Shown here: positions 30,389 through 33,978 of the stretch, piece after piece
Position numbering within the stretch: the stretch's first letter is position 1
Layout of the letters: each line of letters starts with the position of its first letter
DNA from: Chloromonas sp. AAM2
Taxonomy: Eukaryota; Chlorophyta; Chlorophyceae; Chlamydomonadales; Chlamydomonadaceae
Reading direction: 5' to 3'
Assembly: GCA_004335635.1 (NCBI GenBank)
Contig: QAXH01006622.1
Coordinates: forward strand, 1 to 33,978
DNA: 33,978 nt
The notes under the pieces: model-generated
The model's database searches: none
Told to the model about the DNA's origin: nothing
The model's input: the letters and a program-made list of their open reading frames with translations, nothing else
Program-made: the position numbers and the translations under genes

Positions 30389-33300
30389 CGCCGCTGACTC
30401 TTTCCCCGTGACTTCGGCCCACTTGGTGTTGCGGCAAGGCTACTAGGCTGCATGGGAATCACTACTCCTCTGGCAAGGATTCACTGACCCTCAGCAGTGC
30501 GGTGACTGCGTCTGAATGGTTACTGCAGCCTCCCGATATGGTGGCAGCTGCAGCACCGGAAGCCTGATGCACCACCCCTGCATGTAATGGAGGCAGTTGC
30601 AGCACCAGACAAGCCATGGCTCAGGCTCAAGAAGGTCGAGGAGGTGGCAAAACTTGGTTGGAGATGGTCTTTCGCTGCACTAGTTGGCACTCGCACTCTT
30701 GGCCTGATGCGCGCATTGGCTACAACACCCTTGCAGTGATTTCTGATCAGCGTGTCAAATGTTTGAATGTTGCTCGTGTCCATGCTGTCCTGGCACTGTG
30801 GTATGCATTCTGTTTTAACACATCACTTGCAATGTCTGGCTTGGCATTGCCAGCAGGCGCTTTCTCCTTGGTTATGAAGCAGACTTGGCTAGTGCATTTG
30901 CTTGACTTGTCTGGGCATCATGCTCATGTTTTGCTTGGGCGGGTGAGGTAGGTGGCTGCTAAGCGCCTGATTTGTGTTTGTTCTGCATCTGTACCAGAAC
31001 CAGTAATGGAACGACATCATTGAATGATGATCCGGGACGCTTTCAGTTGACAGTATGAAAGCAAAGCACCATCAGCCGTCAGTATGGCGAGCAAAGCATG
31101 CCACATCAGGGGTTTTGCAGGTTGCTAAACTAGTCTTTATGCAGCCGACACATGATGAGCATCATGGTACATGCTCCTTGTCAAATTTACCCATGCAAAG
31201 TTTCTGACTGGATCAGCGAATCGGAAGAAGTTACTGCAGCACTGGACTGACTCAGCTCAGCAGGCTCTGATAAAGATGCTATTTGACACACTGCAATTGT
31301 CAAGCAGGGGAGAGGCAGGGTGCCCCACTCTCGACTTGGAACCGTGTTGCCAGTGATGACATTCGTGCTTTGCACCCTGCTACCAGTGACCTTTCTTGGC
31401 TTAACGATTGTCAGGCGCGTAATTCTTGGAGAGATATTGTGTCTAGCTGCAGTACCGTGGGTTGAACCATGTAATGATGATGATGTAATGATGAATCGTC
31501 AAGCTATATACTTGGCATGCTGAACATTGACTGTGGTGCAAGTGCTGGACGTTTGCTTGGCCATGCTCTCGTGCAAGAACCACAACCAACACTAGAGCTG
31601 CCTCTGGACACAGTGCACGACCAGCACTCACAGTGCACGACCAACACCTCACATGGAAGGATGTTGGTTGCTGATGCATGCAGCCAGGTTGTGACTCATG
31701 CATCAATGTGTTGCATGTGCGGCAGGCTGTTTGTTTGCATGTCAGTGACGCCACTGAGCACCTGTTGGGCTACCAAGCCTCTGAGCCTCTCTGCCCTTGC
31801 TAGAGCTGGCCCTGCATTGCATGTGAATCAGATCACAGTGATGCCATCCACGCACACAAGCCAGGCCTTGCGAAAGGAGCGCTCCACCCACAGCCCCTGT
31901 TCTTTCAGCCTTCATTGTGCATGTGCACACAGCCATGCACAAAGAAACGTGTATGTGCTGAGACACACCGGTTTTAATGACAGTCCCAGGAATTGTCCCA
32001 GAACTGGCAAACTTTTTTTTTTTGGCAAATCACCAGACAGGTCAAGAAGCAGTCTAAGAAGCGGTTATGCTGCCTTGTCAGCTGTGGGTATTATAACGAC
32101 AGGACAGAACCTGAGCTAACTGCCGGGGTCAGACTGTCCATGTGCAACCATATGGCTTGCGTCGCATTGCTAACCCCAGTGAGTCTGACACGCCTGACGG
32201 CAGAGTTTTCACATGCATGGCTTCGCATCGTGGGCAACGGCACAGGACAGCGTGCAGTGTGGGGGCTGCACTTTCTCTGTGCAGCATGCATGGTTCTAAC
32301 CCCCAGGGGCCAAGGCTGAGGGTCCTTCGGACACGAAGGGACTTCGGCCTTGCGTTTTGGGCATCGTTGGTCGCTCACAGACTGGGCTTGGCTCTGACGC
32401 TTGAACTGCATGTTGCGGCCTGGACTTTGTGCGGGCCATGGGTCCAGTGGTGCAATATTACCAAATCTTCCTGCCAGTTTGACGTCCATCACAAATGACA
32501 AGGTAGCCATTCTGGCCAAGGCCCTTCTGTTCCAAATCTGGCACCTCTGGAGGCTGCAGGTAGTAGTTACGCCCAGGGTACACTCAGTCAGTGTATTGTA
32601 TTCATTTCGTAATCTTTTTACACAGATTACGTAGTCAGGATTTGAAATGCGTCTCCGCCAAGGATCCACGAGCGCTGCGATTGAGACAGTAGAGTAATGG
32701 TCTACTGAAGGTCGCAAGTTGGCTGTTGTAAACACACCACGCCTTATTGTAAACACAATCAAATCCAGATTGCAAGCACACATGAACTTTTGTAACGACA
32801 TATACCATCCTGGAACTTGCACAACACGCCCACAACTCTTGTGCGATTCGCCTGCAACTATCGTACTTGGCGTTGGACCGCTCTATCAGTACTCTGGCTG
32901 TACGGGTTGTAGCGCAAAGCACTCCGCAAACCACCACTGACCTTATCATGGCAGTTCCGCATGCCCGTGATCAATCATGCTATTGATTCCTGCAACCCAG
33001 TTCCCAGCCTTGTCTGGGTACAGATGATCTTTGACAAAGACATTGATATCATGAAAACAGTGATTGTTGACTGTCTGTGGCTGTTTTCTAAGATTTCGGT
33101 TAAGCAGCCATCACCTGTGGCTGGTGTGCCATCTAACCCACAGCAACCTTGTTGGCACCTGGAGTGGTGGGCTGCTGAGCATTTAAGGCTGTGCGCAGCA
33201 GCAGCTACGGCATGCTGCAAGTCTGTCACACCAACACTCACGAGCACCCTCACCAGCCTGGACAGTTCAGGAAGACTCATGGTATTGAGCGTGTAACATG

Positions 33301-33634
33301 CTCAAAATACAACTTGCAGTAGCCCAGGGCGTGGGAATAATGCCTCAAGTCATCATTCAAGTTGGAAGTATGCTGCATGTGTAGAAACATTGTCATATCA
33401 GCATGCAGTCACTCGTAGCGTGCATGCACCTGCCTTGTGCCTGGGCTGAGCGATAGACCGAGTGTTGCAAGCCAGGCAGTGCGCACGTATGCAGCAGAGG
33501 CTGGCAATCCTGGTTAAACCCACTGTTTCACCCCGCTGCCTTAGGTGCCTACCCAGGTATTCAGGTCAGCTGAAGTACCCATATGGGCAGCTGGCCTCCG
33601 CAGGCACACCCTCAAGATCTGCCATGCAAGCTAC
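30389..33634. other. Downstream region without a supported gene
   Basis: The first 200 bp probably hold the P450 3' UTR. The rest has ORFs of 100-240 codons on both strands (e.g. 31517-32119 plus, 32091-32822 minus) with no recognisable domain, no consistent splice structure and no homologue I can name. One dispersed repeat lies at 31990. Confidence 0.4.
31990..32030 (+). repeat. Dispersed short repeat with poly(T), copy 2
   Basis: Second occurrence of ATTGTCCCAGAACTGGCAAA followed by C and a T run, 16 kb from the first. The flanks beyond the T-tract differ. Confidence 0.6.
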
Positions 33635-33738
33635 ATCATCGTTTATGCACAGCAGGTTGACCAGCAGGGGCACCACGTTGTCCCGACGTGCGGGGGGCGG
33701 CACGGGCAGCCTCACACGCTTGGGATTGGGCAGTTCCT
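33635..33738 (-). other. Possible coding exon of an unidentified minus-strand gene
   Basis: The segment follows a strong acceptor (TCCTTGCAG) and precedes a GTAGCT donor. It encodes EELPNPKRVRLPVPPPARRD and then NVVPLLVNLLCINDD; without splicing the frame runs on to a stop near 33572. The opposite strand is also open through here (33462-33968), which weakens the call. It may belong to a gene continuing beyond the right edge or to a decayed copy. I do not recognise the product. Confidence 0.3.
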
Positions 33739-33978
33739 CTGCAAGGACACCAAGCAGCCATCACAGCACAATGTGTGGATCAGATCATTCGCGTCGCGCT
33801 GGTCTGCTGCTTGGCCACCCAGGGCTGGCCAGGTCAAGCCAGGTGGCAAAGCGGAGGGCGGTACAGCGGGCGGCGCCGCAGGGCGTGCCTAGGGCCAGGC
33901 ATCCACTGTCACCCTGCAGCAAGCTTTTGCGCGTTGAGAAGCTAGGTGTGTGTATGCAGCCAAGATGAGGTAGCCTCT

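Noticed and set aside
30616..30951. 111-codon ORF after the P450 stop
   Set aside because: It starts about 230 bp downstream of the P450 stop, in or just beyond its likely 3' UTR. The frame does not continue the P450 and shows no known domain.
31517..32119. 200-codon plus-strand ORF
   Set aside because: No recognisable motif; it runs through the dispersed poly(T) repeat at 31990-32030, which argues against a gene.
32630..32700. tRNA-like stretch (ATTTCAAATCC resembling a T-loop, minus strand)
   Set aside because: The flanking bases do not form a T stem, and no D arm, anticodon arm or acceptor stem can be drawn.
32091..32822. 243-codon minus-strand ORF
   Set aside because: No domain, signal or repeat is recognisable. 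Composition is that of random open frame, and overlapping plus-strand ORFs are similarly long.

Overview
This window reads as a nuclear eukaryotic locus. Genes are split into many short exons (33 to about 300 nt, with a few larger) by GT..AG introns of 80 nt to 3 kb, and the exons join in consistent phase. Introns and spacers are full of GCATGC-type words, microsatellites and minisatellites. The XB3/XBAT-type ankyrin-RING ubiquitin ligase is a green-lineage protein type, and the intron style and low-complexity content suggest a green alga (prasinophyte or chlorophyte) rather than a land plant. No marker fixes the species.

Layout: (1) Minus strand, 43-11493: a large ankyrin-repeat/RING E3 ligase, about 15 exons and about 1,136 residues as assembled here. 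(2) Plus strand, 11787-14411: an intact ten-exon typical 2-Cys peroxiredoxin of 198 residues, transcribed head-to-head with the ligase from a 293-bp shared intergenic region. (3) 14412-17067: minus-strand gene remnants (a glyoxal-oxidase-like exon and a P-loop piece resembling Crinkler/RHS NTPases), a 32-base assembly gap and dispersed repeats. (4) Plus strand, 17068-18507: a three-exon, 140-residue protein I do not recognise. (5) Plus strand, 19827-30388: a cytochrome P450 with an N-terminal membrane anchor, thirteen exons found, most like the CYP85-clan style. Its 3.1-kb intron 6 carries a rearranged inverted-repeat element and its intron 7 a 24-bp minisatellite. (6) 30389-33978: no confident gene, apart from one possible minus-strand exon near 33635-33738.

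The genes do not form a pathway. The peroxiredoxin removes peroxides, the P450 probably oxidises a lipid or isoprenoid at the ER, and the ligase tags unknown targets. The strongest unexplained pattern is that exon edges (splice site plus adjacent coding sequence) recur as degenerate copies inside the neighbouring intron in two of the three large genes: ligase exons 8 and 11, and both ends of P450 exon 10. All calls come from reading the sequence by eye; no alignment or expression data were available.
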